Shown: in pieces, positions 20,203 through 29,075 of the stretch
How the letters are laid out: every line of letters starts with the position of its first letter
Numbering within the stretch: the stretch's first letter is position 1
Assembly: GCF_001721685.1 (NCBI RefSeq)
Contig: NZ_CP012502.1
Span: forward strand, 186,001-250,000
Length of the DNA: 64,000 nt
Direction: 5' to 3'
Origin: Salisediminibacterium beveridgei
Lineage (GTDB): Bacteria; Bacillota; Bacilli; Bacillales; Salisediminibacteriaceae
Position numbers and translations under genes: made by a program
The notes under the pieces: generated by a model
Databases searched by the model: none
The model's input: only the letters and a program-made list of their open reading frames with translations
Told to the model about the DNA's origin: nothing

Positions 20203-21726
20203 TTGGAAACCATTTTGGAAATGAAACAGATCACCAAGGAATTTCCCGGGGTAAAGGCACTCGATAATGTGAATTTCAAAGTGAATCAAGGTCAGATTCA
20301 TGCCCTCTGTGGTGAGAATGGTGCCGGAAAATCGACATTGATGAAAGTATTGAGCGGCGTATTTCCCTACGGAGACTATGACGGGGATATTTTGATCAAT
20401 GAAGAGGTTCAGGAATTTCACACCATCAAAGACTCCGAGCTAGCGGGGGTCACGATCATCTACCAGGAACTGGCGCTGATCAAAGACATGACCATCGCGG
20501 AAAACCTGTTTCTCGGCAACGAAAAGGCAACGAGAGGCATTATCGACTGGGGTCAGATGAACGATGCGGCAAACAAATGGTTACAGAAAGTCGGATTGAC
20601 GACAGATGCGAGGGAAAAAGTAGGGAGCCTCGGTATCGGTAAACAGCAGCTCGTGGAAATCGCCAAGGCGCTGACGAAGGATTGTGACATCATCATCATG
20701 GATGAGCCGACAGCAGCGCTCGCGGAAGAAGAAGTGGAAATTCTTATGGGCATCCTCAATCAGCTCCGGGAACAAGGCATCACCGTCATCTACATTTCGC
20801 ATAAGTTGAAAGAAGTCATGCGGATTGCCGACGAAGTGACCGTGCTTCGCGATGGGCAGACCATTGGCACGAAAGCGATTGACACCGTGACGGAAAATGA
20901 CATCATCTCGCTCATGGTCGGGCGTGAACTGAATGATTTATTCCCATACGAGGAACATGCCACCGATGAGGTGGTCCTCGAAGTGAAAGACTTCAGCTAC
21001 TATCTGAAAGGCTCAAAGAAGGCTGTCACCTCGAACGTTTCTTTCGATTTGAGAAAAGGCGAAGTCCTCGGGATCGGCGGATTGATGGGCGCCGGACGGA
21101 CCGAGTTGGCCACGAGCCTCTTTGGCGGATTCGAGGGTACGTTCACCGGTTCGGTGACCATCGACAAGAAACCGTATCGCATCACCGGACCGAAAGAAGC
21201 AATTGAGCAGGGCCTGGCTTATGTATCAGAAGACCGAAAGCGTTACGGGCTCGTCCTCGGCATGGACGTGGCGCAGAACACGACGATGGCGTCACTCGAT
21301 AAGATCTCGTCGATGTCTTTTCTTCAAAAGGAAGAGGAGATTGTGCAAACGGAAATCTACAACGAAAAAATGCGGGTGAAAACACCCTCACTGGAAACGA
21401 AAGTACTGACCCTGTCCGGAGGGAATCAGCAGAAAGTCGTCCTCAGTAAATGGCTGATGACGAACCCGAAGGTGCTGATTCTCGATGAACCGACCCGGGG
21501 GATCGACGTCGGTGCGAAACAGGAGATTTATAAATTGATCAATGAACTGACGGCTCAAGGTGTCGGTGTCATCATGATCTCATCCGAACTTCCTGAACTT
21601 CTCGGCATGTCTGACCGGGTCCTGGTCATGTCTGACTACCGGGTCACGGGTGAACTGCCCCGGGTAGAAGCGAATCAGGAAGCGATCTTGAAGCTGGCAA
21701 CAGGAGGCGTGTCCGATGAAAAATAA
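20203..21726 (+). CDS. xylG: Xylose ABC transporter, ATP-binding protein
   Basis: XylG is the cytosolic ATPase of the xylose importer. The 507 residues contain two fused ABC domains, as in all sugar-type carbohydrate importers. The first has Walker A GENGAGKST and Walker B IIMDEPTAAL. The second has the usual degenerate Walker A (GLMGAGRTELA), signature LSGGNQQKVVLSKWL and Walker B LILDEPTRGIDVG. The start is a TTG at 20203, behind GAGGTGATG with good spacing. Its 3' end overlaps xylH by 11 bases. Confidence 0.95.
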   Translation: METILEMKQITKEFPGVKALDNVNFKVNQGQIHALCGENGAGKSTLMKVLSGVFPYGDYDGDILINEEVQEFHTIKDSELAGVTIIYQELALIKDMTIAENLFLGNEKATRGIIDWGQMNDAANKWLQKVGLTTDAREKVGSLGIGKQQLVEIAKALTKDCDIIIMDEPTAALAEEEVEILMGILNQLREQGITVIYISHKLKEVMRIADEVTVLRDGQTIGTKAIDTVTENDIISLMVGRELNDLFPYEEHATDEVVLEVKDFSYYLKGSKKAVTSNVSFDLRKGEVLGIGGLMGAGRTELATSLFGGFEGTFTGSVTIDKKPYRITGPKEAIEQGLAYVSEDRKRYGLVLGMDVAQNTTMASLDKISSMSFLQKEEEIVQTEIYNEKMRVKTPSLETKVLTLSGGNQQKVVLSKWLMTNPKVLILDEPTRGIDVGAKQEIYKLINELTAQGVGVIMISSELPELLGMSDRVLVMSDYRVTGELPRVEANQEAILKLATGGVSDEK

Positions 21727-22852
21727 ACTGAGTTTCAAAGTCGATATGCGGGCGTACACACTGATTCTCGCCCTGCTGTTAATCTTTATTGTCTTTACGA
21801 TCATGACCAACGGTGACTTCATTTCGTCGCGGAACCTGACGAACCTGTCGCGGCAGATGACGGTCATCGGTGTCCTCGCCGTCGGGATGACGCTGATCAT
21901 CGTCGCCGGCCACATCGACCTGTCCGTCGGATCGCTCCTCGGTCTGACCGGAGGCATCGCAGCCATACTGCAGGTCTGGTACGGCTGGTCGACCATTCCG
22001 GTGATCATTGTCACGATTCTTGCAGGTGTTGTCCTCGGTCTCTGGCAGGGCTGGTGGGTCGCCTATAAAGGGGTGCCTGCCTTCATTGTCACACTAGGGG
22101 GCATGATGATCTTCCGGGGGATCCTCCTCGGCATCAGTGGGGGGCAGACCGTCGCACCGATGAACGATTCCTTTCGTGCTATCGGACAGGCTTTCATCCC
22201 TTATGCGGTGGGTTACGGGTTATTGGCTGCGGCCATTGTCCTCGGCTTCATTATGGCCTTTCGTAAGCGCCAGCGCCGTGAAACGCAGGGTCTGGGTCTC
22301 GGGTCCCCGGTGATCGATTACGGGACGGTCGCGATTTTTGCGATCCTCGCGACGGCCTTTGTCTATATGCTGAGCCGGTACCACGGTATTCCAGTCCCCC
22401 TCTTGATATTGCTAGTCGTCGCAGGGATCTTTATCTTTATTTCAAAGAACACCACCTTCGGACGGCATATTTACGCCATCGGCGGCAACAAAGAGGCAGC
22501 GCGGCTTTCCGGGATCAACATCAAGCGTAATGTCCTGTACGTCTTCGTTCTGATGGGCGCATTATCCGCAGTGGCGGGGATCATCCTCACGAGCCGGTTG
22601 AACGCCGGTACCGTCGGTGCAGGGAATATGTATGAGCTCGATGCCATTGCCGCCGTTGTCATCGGCGGGACCAGCCTGATGGGTGGTGTCGGCACGATCG
22701 TCGGCTCCATCCTCGGAGCTTTGATCATGGCGAGCATCGATAACGGCATGAGTATGATGAACGTCGCGCCGTTCTGGCAGTATATCGTCAAAGGGTTGAT
22801 TTTGATCCTTGCGGTGTATCTCGACATCTCATCTAAGAAGAAGAACGCATAA
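21716..22852 (+). CDS. xylH: Xylose ABC transporter, permease
   Basis: XylH is the membrane channel of the importer, probably a homodimer. The 378 residues form about ten helices of the BPD_transp_2 family. Visible landmarks are VAGHIDLSVGSLLGLTGG near the N-terminus, the EAA-like loop GGNKEAARLSGINIKR, and AAVVIGGTSLMGGVGTIVGS near the C-terminus. The ATG lies within the 3' end of xylG, so translation is coupled. A strong terminator follows. No xylA, xylB or xylR is present in the window, so catabolic genes must be elsewhere. Confidence 0.95.
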   Translation: MKNKLSFKVDMRAYTLILALLLIFIVFTIMTNGDFISSRNLTNLSRQMTVIGVLAVGMTLIIVAGHIDLSVGSLLGLTGGIAAILQVWYGWSTIPVIIVTILAGVVLGLWQGWWVAYKGVPAFIVTLGGMMIFRGILLGISGGQTVAPMNDSFRAIGQAFIPYAVGYGLLAAAIVLGFIMAFRKRQRRETQGLGLGSPVIDYGTVAIFAILATAFVYMLSRYHGIPVPLLILLVVAGIFIFISKNTTFGRHIYAIGGNKEAARLSGINIKRNVLYVFVLMGALSAVAGIILTSRLNAGTVGAGNMYELDAIAAVVIGGTSLMGGVGTIVGSILGALIMASIDNGMSMMNVAPFWQYIVKGLILILAVYLDISSKKKNA

Positions 22853-22871
22853 TGACTAAGCCCCCTTAGTG

Positions 22872-22907
22872 CCCCGTTTTCCCTGAACCAGGGAGAGCGG
22901 GGATTTT
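22872..22907 (+). terminator. Terminator of the xylFGH operon
   Basis: CCCCGTTTTCCCT pairs with AGGGAGAGCGGGG (22872 to 22902, with G-T pairs) around GAACC, and ATTTTA follows. Confidence 0.8.
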
Positions 22908-23692
22908 ACTGACGAAATATCGTGAATCATTTCCGGTGCCTGCTGTTCGTCGTCATTGCGAACTCTGACGAAAGGATATAAAATGAAAGTATCGAAAGCG
23001 CTGTCATCCCTGCTTACAAACGTAAAGCACGTCATCCATACAGGAGAAGATCATCACAGCTAAGCGGTGTGCTTTTGATCATCCCGGGCAGGATTGTTCA
23101 AACTGTAGCAATCGCCCGAACATGTCAGACAGTATCAGGAGGTGAAAACAGAGAACGATCAACACGGCAACCTGCATGGCCAAGGGTTGCTCAAGCATAA
23201 ACGGAAAAATCACAGAGAGTCACTGAGCATTGAAGATGCGCGGCTTTACTTGTGAAAAAGGTACAGATAGCAACCGGATCAGGGAGTCAAATTGACTGAC
23301 ACGATTTAACCTTGTTACCATGCTGTTTTTGCTGAAAAGCATCCTGTATTAAACTTATTTTGAAACTGTTATACTCCTCTAAAATCAATTGAAGATTCCT
23401 CCCGATGAATGGCAACCTCAAAAAGTCAGTCGCTTCAAGGGCTCGTTTTCATTCCAACTGCCAAGTGTTCATCCAAAAAATCCCACGCCGTTCAAACAGT
23501 AAAATGATCAGATAAGTACACTTCGTAAAAAGAAAAAATCTTGGAAATTTACCAGATAATAATAATTATAAACTGAACAAGAGCCATCCGATTGCCATAA
23601 CGCTACTCCTGCAAGGGTTTGCAAATCGCCAATACCTAACTTATCCCTTTACCACTACAGAAATACTATCAAACTGAGAATTTAGAATAATA
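22908..23692. other. 785-base gap before the nuo operon
   Basis: No recognisable gene lies here. A 26-codon frame (22983-23063, MKVSKALSSLLTNVKHVIHT...) has an AAAGGA site seven bases ahead and may be a small peptide, but I know no relatives. It contains a cre-like site (22994-23006). AGGAGG at 23137-23142 has no start at a suitable distance. The AT-rich 23557-23571 resembles a Fur box (13 of 15 to the 7-1-7 model), which could be chance. The second half is clearly more AT-rich than its surroundings and seems to be noncoding. Confidence 0.5.
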
Positions 23693-23722
23693 TAGACTTT
23701 TTTTTCGCGCCTTTGTTATAAT
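23693..23722 (+). promoter_or_regulatory. Promoter of the nuo operon
   Basis: An extended -10, TGTTATAAT (consensus TATAAT at 23717-23722), stands 18 bases after TAGACT (23693-23698). The start of transcription would be near 23729, giving a leader of about 50 bases before nuoA. Confidence 0.7.
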
Positions 23723-23777
23723 TTAAGTTGAGTGTTGGCATGATTAACAATCTATATATATGGAGGGGAGTGGACGT

Positions 23778-24152
23778 ATGGAGTTATGGGCGTATTATGA
23801 CAATTATATATTGGTTCTGATGTTTATCGGACTCGGGGTGCTGTTACCGGTGGCTACCGTCAGTATCGTTGGACCGTTAGTCCGGCCGAAGAACCCGTAT
23901 AAGGAGAAGATCACAACGTATGAAAGCGGGATCTCGCCAGAGGGCGATGCCCACGTCAGATATCACGTGGCCTATTACCTGGTTGCGCTTGAATTTATCA
24001 TCTTTGACGTTGAAACCGTTTTCTTGATCCCTTGGGCAATCGCCCTTGGTGACCTTGGCTGGGTTGGATTGAATCTGATGCTCATCTTCATTTTTATCCT
24101 TGTCTTGGGACTCGCGTATTCTTGGAAAAAGAGGGTGTTAGAATGGAACTAA
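23778..24152 (+). CDS. nuoA: NADH-quinone oxidoreductase subunit A
   Basis: NuoA is a three-helix membrane subunit of complex I near the quinone site. The 124 residues include the conserved loop [14 protein letters not shown] and the second helix [16 protein letters not shown] with its key acidic residues. The start is the ATG at 23778, eight bases from GGAGGGGAG; an in-frame ATG at 23760 precedes that site and is rejected. The gene overlaps nuoB by ten bases. It is the first gene of an eleven-gene operon. Confidence 0.97.
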   Translation: MELWAYYDNYILVLMFIGLGVLLPVATVSIVGPLVRPKNPYKEKITTYESGISPEGDAHVRYHVAYYLVALEFIIFDVETVFLIPWAIALGDLGWVGLNLMLIFIFILVLGLAYSWKKRVLEWN

Positions 24153-24670
24153 AAGGATTTTCCGAAACAGACCACTATGATCCGCGGATCATGGAGGATA
24201 TCAACAAGAATGTTTTCTTCACGAAAGTGGATCAGATCAAAGCCTGGTCAAGAACCAGATCGTTCTGGCCGCTCAGTTTCGGCTTAGCCTGTTGTGCCAT
24301 TGAGATGATGGCGACGGGTGGAAACCGCTACGACTTTGACCGCTTCGGTGTCATTTTCCGTGCGTCACCGCGTCATGCGGACGTGATGATCGTTGCCGGT
24401 ACGGTAACGGCGAAGATGTCCCCGGTCCTGCGTACACTGTACGATCAGATGCCCGAACCGAAATGGGTTATCGCCATGGGCTCCTGTGCCACATGTGGCG
24501 GACCTTATAAAGAAGCATACAGCGTGTTGAACGGTGTGGACAAGATCGTTCCGGTCGATGTGTATGTATCCGGGTGCCCGCCGACGCCGCCGGCGCTTCT
24601 GGACGGTGTGGAACGACTTCGCGAAAAAATCCGCCTCGAAGCTAAAGGAGAGAGGGTGGAGAAACGATGA
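24143..24670 (+). CDS. nuoB: NADH-quinone oxidoreductase subunit B
   Basis: NuoB is a peripheral-arm subunit that carries the terminal N2 [4Fe-4S] cluster, which gives electrons to quinone. The 175-residue protein has the ligands C50 and C51 ([10 protein letters not shown]), C115 (GSCATCGG) and C145 (VSGCPPTPP). The start is the ATG at 24143, after GAGGGTG within the nuoA 3' end; an in-frame TTG at 24122 was rejected because it lacks a ribosome site. It overlaps nuoC by four bases (ATGA). Confidence 0.97.
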   Translation: MELKGFSETDHYDPRIMEDINKNVFFTKVDQIKAWSRTRSFWPLSFGLACCAIEMMATGGNRYDFDRFGVIFRASPRHADVMIVAGTVTAKMSPVLRTLYDQMPEPKWVIAMGSCATCGGPYKEAYSVLNGVDKIVPVDVYVSGCPPTPPALLDGVERLREKIRLEAKGERVEKR

Positions 24671-25146
24671 GCGAAGAGCTTCTTGAAGTGATTCAGTCAA
24701 AAATCAAATCCGTTCAGGGAGAAGATGCCATCAAGGAAGCGAAACTGAATTTCGGGAAACCGATGGTGATTCTTGATACGGAGAATTGGAATGAAGACGT
24801 AATGCGCCTGCTCCATGACGATGAAGCGCTGCAGTTCAATTTCCTCACACTCGTCACCGGCGTCGACTACGAGGAGCATATGGAAGCGATCTACAACCTC
24901 AATTCCACCGTGCTTGATCAGTACCTCTACGTCAAAGTGGTGACTCCCCGGGAAAATCCGGTAGTCAGCTCAGCTGAACCGGTATGGAAATCCGCAGACT
25001 ATATGGAACGGGAAATCTATGACCTGTTGGGCATCACATTCGAAGGTCACTGGAACCTGTCCCGTATTCTGCTTGAAGACGACTGGGAAGGTCATCCATT
25101 ACGAAAAGATTATATTACAGACAAAAAAGCACTTGGCTTGGACTAG
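24667..25146 (+). CDS. nuoC: NADH-quinone oxidoreductase subunit C
   Basis: NuoC is the 30-kDa type peripheral subunit that packs against NuoD. The 159-residue product is compact and contains the signature region [20 protein letters not shown] and the final [12 protein letters not shown]. It is separate from NuoD, unlike the fused NuoCD of enterobacteria. It starts at the ATG overlapping the nuoB stop and is preceded by GGAGAGAGGGTGGAG. The N-terminal extension typical of some Bacillus NuoC proteins is short here. Confidence 0.95.
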   Translation: MSEELLEVIQSKIKSVQGEDAIKEAKLNFGKPMVILDTENWNEDVMRLLHDDEALQFNFLTLVTGVDYEEHMEAIYNLNSTVLDQYLYVKVVTPRENPVVSSAEPVWKSADYMEREIYDLLGITFEGHWNLSRILLEDDWEGHPLRKDYITDKKALGLD

Positions 25147-25161
25147 GGGGTGGACAAACAA

Positions 25162-26277
25162 ATGTCGAAAGAATTGAAGACCGAATCCATGACGCTGAAT
25201 ATGGGACCGCAGCACCCGAGTACACACGGTGTATTCCGCCTTCAACTGGAAGTTGACGGGGAAACGATACAAAAGGCGACGCCGATCATGGGCTACCTGC
25301 ACCGCGGCTCGGAAAAGCTTGCAGAAGGCTTCCTTTACTCGCAATTTATCCCATATACAGACCGTCTTGATTACATGAATGCGATGACGAACAATTACGT
25401 CTACTGCGCAACCATCGAAAAACTGCTGGAATGGGAAATCCCGGAACGGGCTGAATACCTCCGCGTCATTACGATGGAACTGAACAGAATCGCCAGTCAC
25501 CTTGTCTGGTGGGGGACCTATCTCCTCGATATCGGGGCGATGAGCCCATTCCTGTATGCCTTCCGGGATCGGGAAACGATTTTGGACCGCCTGAACGAAA
25601 TCAGCGGGGCACGCATGACCTTCAACTACCACCGCATCGGTGGCGTGAAGTGGGATGCTCCGGACGGCTGGTTCGATAAAGTCCTGGAAACAGTGGAAGA
25701 ATTGAAAGTGAATATTGCTGAATTCGATAAACTCGTTTCCGGCAACGAAGTTTTCCAGGCTCGGACGATGGGTGTCGGCGTACTCTCCGAGGAGAAGGTG
25801 CTGAACTGGGGTCTATCCGGCCCGCTCGCCCGCGGAAGCGGTGTAGACATCGATGTCCGGAAGTCAGAACCGTATTCCGTTTACGATCAGTTCGACTTTG
25901 ACGTACCAGTGGAACAAGAAGGTGACGTCTACGCCCGGTACAAAGTCCGTATCCGGGAAATGCACGAATCATTGAAAATCATTGAGCAGGCCTGTAAAAA
26001 AGTCCCTGAAGGCGACATCATCACGAAAAAAGGGCAGCGCCTGATGATGATCAAGCCGCCGGAAGGCGAAGTGTACACCCGTGCAGAAGCCTCCAAAGGT
26101 GAAATCGGCGTCTACGCCATCAGTAACGGCAAAAATAAGCCTTACCGGGTGAAACTGCGCCGGCCATCCTTCGTGAACGTTTCGATTTTACAGGATATGC
26201 TGATTGGCGAATCGATTCAAAATCTCGTCGCCATTTTCGGAAGCCTCGACGTCGTGCTCGGGGAGGTTGATGCCTGA
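25162..26277 (+). CDS. nuoD: NADH-quinone oxidoreductase subunit D
   Basis: NuoD is the 49-kDa type subunit forming most of the quinone pocket with NuoB and related to NiFe-hydrogenase large subunits. The 371 residues include NMGPQHPSTHGVFR at the start, GYLHRGSEKL, and the C-terminal PVGEADA-like end (DVVLGEVDA). The start is the ATG at 25162; a GTG at 25150 lies inside the GGGGGTGG ribosome site. The stop shares one base with the nuoH start, indicating tight coupling. Confidence 0.96.
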   Translation: MSKELKTESMTLNMGPQHPSTHGVFRLQLEVDGETIQKATPIMGYLHRGSEKLAEGFLYSQFIPYTDRLDYMNAMTNNYVYCATIEKLLEWEIPERAEYLRVITMELNRIASHLVWWGTYLLDIGAMSPFLYAFRDRETILDRLNEISGARMTFNYHRIGGVKWDAPDGWFDKVLETVEELKVNIAEFDKLVSGNEVFQARTMGVGVLSEEKVLNWGLSGPLARGSGVDIDVRKSEPYSVYDQFDFDVPVEQEGDVYARYKVRIREMHESLKIIEQACKKVPEGDIITKKGQRLMMIKPPEGEVYTRAEASKGEIGVYAISNGKNKPYRVKLRRPSFVNVSILQDMLIGESIQNLVAIFGSLDVVLGEVDA

Positions 26278-27236
26278 TGGAATATTTGATGATGTTTTTA
26301 TACGCTGTTGCGGTATTGGGTGTGCTTTTGGGTCTCGTGACATTCGCGATCCTGGCAGAGCGTAAGGTCATCGGGGCCATCCAGCTGCGGCCGGGACCAA
26401 ACCGGCACGGCCCGTGGGGCCTTCTCCAGACCGTTGCAGACGTCATGAAACTTCTATTAAAAGAAGACATCGTTCCAGCCAAAGCAGACCGGCCGATCTT
26501 CGTATTGGCACCGGTACTCGCATTCGCCCCGGCCTTCTCGGTTATGGCGGTACTGGTTTACTCCAGTTCCATTGGCGGAGCGGACATCAACATTGGGCTG
26601 ATTTACTTCCTCGGGGTTTCCTCGATGACGATGCTCGGTGTCCTGATGGGCGGCTGGGCTTCGAACAATAAATACGCCCTGTTAGGTTCCATTCGTGGTG
26701 TGGCCCAGATGGTCAGCTACGAACTGCCGCTGATTCTCTCCATTATCGGGATTGTCATTCTCGCCGGGTCCCTGAACTTGACGGATATCGTCAATCATCA
26801 GGCATCCATTGGCATGTGGTTCATCATCCCGCAGTTCCTGGCGTTTTTCGTGTATATGATTTCGTCCATTGCGGAATTGAACCGTGCACCATTCGACTTG
26901 CCGGAAGCTGAATCCGAACTCGTTGCAGGTTTTTTCACCGAGTACTCCGGTTTCCGTTTCGCGATGTTCATGCTCGCGGAATACACGTACGCCATTGCCA
27001 TTGCAGGGCTTGCGACAACGTTATTCCTCGGCGGCTGGCTCGGGCCGGCGTTCCTGCCAGGCATTGTCTGGTTTATTCTCAAGGTGTTCGTCGTGATGTT
27101 CATCTGGTTCTGGCTCACGGCCACGCTGCCGCGTGCCCGTGTGGATCAGCTGATGAACTTTGGTTGGAAAGTGCTCATCCCGCTGGCGTTATTGAACATT
27201 GTGTTTACTGCGATTTATAAAGTATGGATGGGGTGA
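26277..27236 (+). CDS. nuoH: NADH-quinone oxidoreductase subunit H
   Basis: NuoH is the membrane subunit joining the quinone site to the proton-pumping arm. The 319 residues form eight helices. Conserved sites include ERKVIGAIQLRPGPNRHGPWGLLQ in the first loop and ELNRAPFDLPEAESELVAGF, both part of the quinone cavity. GGGAGG precedes the ATG. It is followed directly by nuoI. Confidence 0.97.
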   Translation: MEYLMMFLYAVAVLGVLLGLVTFAILAERKVIGAIQLRPGPNRHGPWGLLQTVADVMKLLLKEDIVPAKADRPIFVLAPVLAFAPAFSVMAVLVYSSSIGGADINIGLIYFLGVSSMTMLGVLMGGWASNNKYALLGSIRGVAQMVSYELPLILSIIGIVILAGSLNLTDIVNHQASIGMWFIIPQFLAFFVYMISSIAELNRAPFDLPEAESELVAGFFTEYSGFRFAMFMLAEYTYAIAIAGLATTLFLGGWLGPAFLPGIVWFILKVFVVMFIWFWLTATLPRARVDQLMNFGWKVLIPLALLNIVFTAIYKVWMG

Positions 27237-27240
27237 TAAA

Positions 27241-28146
27241 ATGTTTCGATTGTTAAAAGGGTTCGGCGTCACCTTGAACTACTTCCGGAAGAAGAACCTG
27301 ACCATCCAGTACCCGGAAGAACAAATGGTCATGCCCGAACGATTTCGGGGGATTCACCGCTTCTTCCCGGAAAAGTGTATTGTCTGTAACCTTTGTGTTC
27401 AGGTCTGTCCGACAGACGTCATTACACTGACCGGTAAGAAAGACGAGGACAACCCGAAAAAGAAAATCATCGACACGTACAACATTGATTTCCAGGGGTG
27501 TATCCTGTGTGACTTCTGTACAGAGGTGTGTCCGACCGATGCCATCGTCATGACGGCACGCTACGACAACCTCAGTGAGTTTAACCGTGCGGACCATTTC
27601 AAGGACATCCACTGGCTGACAGCCAATGACCATTACGGGTACTACAAAGACCCGGAAGTGGAAGCCAAGGAAAAGGCAGAGAAGCAAGCCAAGCGTGAAG
27701 CTGCCAAAAAGAAGAAAGAAGAAGAAGCTGCAGCGGCCGAAAAGGAAGAAGCAAAAACGGAATCCAAGTCAGCCACGGCCACAGCAACCGCTGTAAAAAC
27801 CGGCGATGATAAAGGTGAAGCGAAGAAGGCTGAAGCCGAAAAGCCGGAAGCAAAGTCTGAAGACAAGGCCGAAGCGAAAGCGGACGAAAAACAGGCTGAG
27901 ACAAAGAAAGAAGAACAGCCGCAAGCAAAAAAAGAAGAGCAGCAGGAAAAAGCCGAGCAGGAAACAAACGAAGCCGGACCAAAAGCCAAGGCGGATGAAT
28001 CAGCCAAGGAAGAACAGGCGGCTGAACAAGCATCCGGCACCTCATCTGATGAGAAAGCAGACGAAAAGTCTGCGGATTCTGCGGAGGCAGAATTCTCTGA
28101 GAAGAAATCCTCTAAGGACGATGCAGGAAGAGGTGACAATCAGTGA
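27241..28146 (+). CDS. nuoI: NADH-quinone oxidoreductase subunit I with a long charged tail
   Basis: Residues 1-140 are a normal NuoI ferredoxin-like subunit with two [4Fe-4S] clusters, ligands C46, C49, C52, C56 and C87, C90, C93, C97, passing electrons towards N2. The remaining 160 residues (about 141-301) are a low-complexity tail of Lys, Glu, Ala, Gln, Asp and Ser, with repeats such as AEKP, EAK and KKEEQ. Ordinary NuoI proteins end soon after the second cluster. The tail stays in frame to a stop that overlaps nuoJ (GTGA) and its codon use looks like that of the neighbours, so it is not a sequencing error. It is predicted to be disordered and highly charged; its function is unknown. The start is the ATG at 27241 after GGGGTGAT. 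Confidence 0.93.
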   Translation: MFRLLKGFGVTLNYFRKKNLTIQYPEEQMVMPERFRGIHRFFPEKCIVCNLCVQVCPTDVITLTGKKDEDNPKKKIIDTYNIDFQGCILCDFCTEVCPTDAIVMTARYDNLSEFNRADHFKDIHWLTANDHYGYYKDPEVEAKEKAEKQAKREAAKKKKEEEAAAAEKEEAKTESKSATATATAVKTGDDKGEAKKAEAEKPEAKSEDKAEAKADEKQAETKKEEQPQAKKEEQQEKAEQETNEAGPKAKADESAKEEQAAEQASGTSSDEKADEKSADSAEAEFSEKKSSKDDAGRGDNQ

Positions 28147-28640
28147 CGACACAAATGATCTTCTTTACGGTTTTAGCTTTAATTGCCATTATCGGTGCAG
28201 TAATGATGATGTTACTGACCACGATCTCCCACCGTGTTGTCTCCATGGCGTTCAGTTTCTTTGCTGTGTCAGGTATGTATTTCTTACTGGGAGCCGATTT
28301 CATCGGGATCATACAGATTATGGTCTACGTCGGTGCGATCACCATCCTCTTCATTTTCGGTATGATGATGACCGATCACAAGACGGTCTCATTCGAAAAG
28401 GATTTTCGGACCGCACATAACGCTCTCGGAACAGTGGCATCAGTCACATTGCTGGGGATCCTGTTATACGGGATCTTCAGCATGGACTTGCCAGGAAATA
28501 CGCAGCCGGAAGTGACGTCCATCCACAGTATCGGGATGTCGCTCTACGGACACTATTTTGTGGCCTTCATCGCGGTTGCATTTCTGTTGACATCAGCGCT
28601 TATTGGAGCAATCGTGATTGCGCGAAAGGAGGCCAACTAA
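28143..28640 (+). CDS. nuoJ: NADH-quinone oxidoreductase subunit J
   Basis: NuoJ is a five-helix membrane subunit close to NuoA and NuoK. The 165 residues contain the characteristic third helix with DFIGIIQIMVYVGAITILFIFGMMM. The start is a GTG overlapping the nuoI stop, with GAAGAGGTGA before it; an ATG four codons later is possible. The gap to nuoK is three bases. Confidence 0.94.
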   Translation: MTTQMIFFTVLALIAIIGAVMMMLLTTISHRVVSMAFSFFAVSGMYFLLGADFIGIIQIMVYVGAITILFIFGMMMTDHKTVSFEKDFRTAHNALGTVASVTLLGILLYGIFSMDLPGNTQPEVTSIHSIGMSLYGHYFVAFIAVAFLLTSALIGAIVIARKEAN

Positions 28641-28643
28641 GCT

Positions 28644-28949
28644 ATGGATATTTCGCTATTTCTGGCGGTTGGGGCAATCCTTTTCAGCGTTGGGCTTTAC
28701 GGGGTATTGACCCGCAGACACCTTGTCATTATGTTGGCCAGTGTCGAGTTGATGCTCAATGCCGTTAACGTCAACCTGGTCGCGTTCTCAGCGATAGGGC
28801 CGTTCCCGGATGTATCCGGACAAGTCTTCGCGCTCTTCGTCATTACCGTTGCAGCGGCGGAAGCAGCACTCGGTCTGGCGATCATCATCGCCCTGTATCG
28901 TAACCGCAATTCCATCGATGTGATCAAGCACGACCTTCTACGCCGCTAA
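28644..28949 (+). CDS. nuoK: NADH-quinone oxidoreductase subunit K
   Basis: NuoK is a small three-helix subunit homologous to MrpC. The 101 residues show the two buried glutamates used in proton transfer, in MLASVELMLNAVNVNLVAF and in VAAAEAALGLAIII. AAAGGAGG precedes the ATG, about eleven bases away. A gap of 126 bases before nuoL interrupts the otherwise tight operon but shows no clear terminator. Confidence 0.97.
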   Translation: MDISLFLAVGAILFSVGLYGVLTRRHLVIMLASVELMLNAVNVNLVAFSAIGPFPDVSGQVFALFVITVAAAEAALGLAIIIALYRNRNSIDVIKHDLLRR

Positions 28950-29075
28950 GAATCTACAACAATGGAACGCCGGTTTTTGAAGTACATAGCTGTTGACGGT
29001 TGTGATGTGCTTCAGGAGACTTTGTAAACCTCGTTCTAATGCGAAGAGACTAAATGAAGAAAAGGTGATGGTATC

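Noticed and set aside
24667..26277. Possible nuoCD fusion
   Set aside because: nuoC ends at 25146 and nuoD begins at 25162 with its own ribosome site; they are separate.
27599..28139. Minus-strand and +2 frames opposite the NuoI tail
   Set aside because: They are artefacts of the Lys/Glu/Ala codon repeats; the nuoI frame is continuous and ends in the nuoJ overlap.
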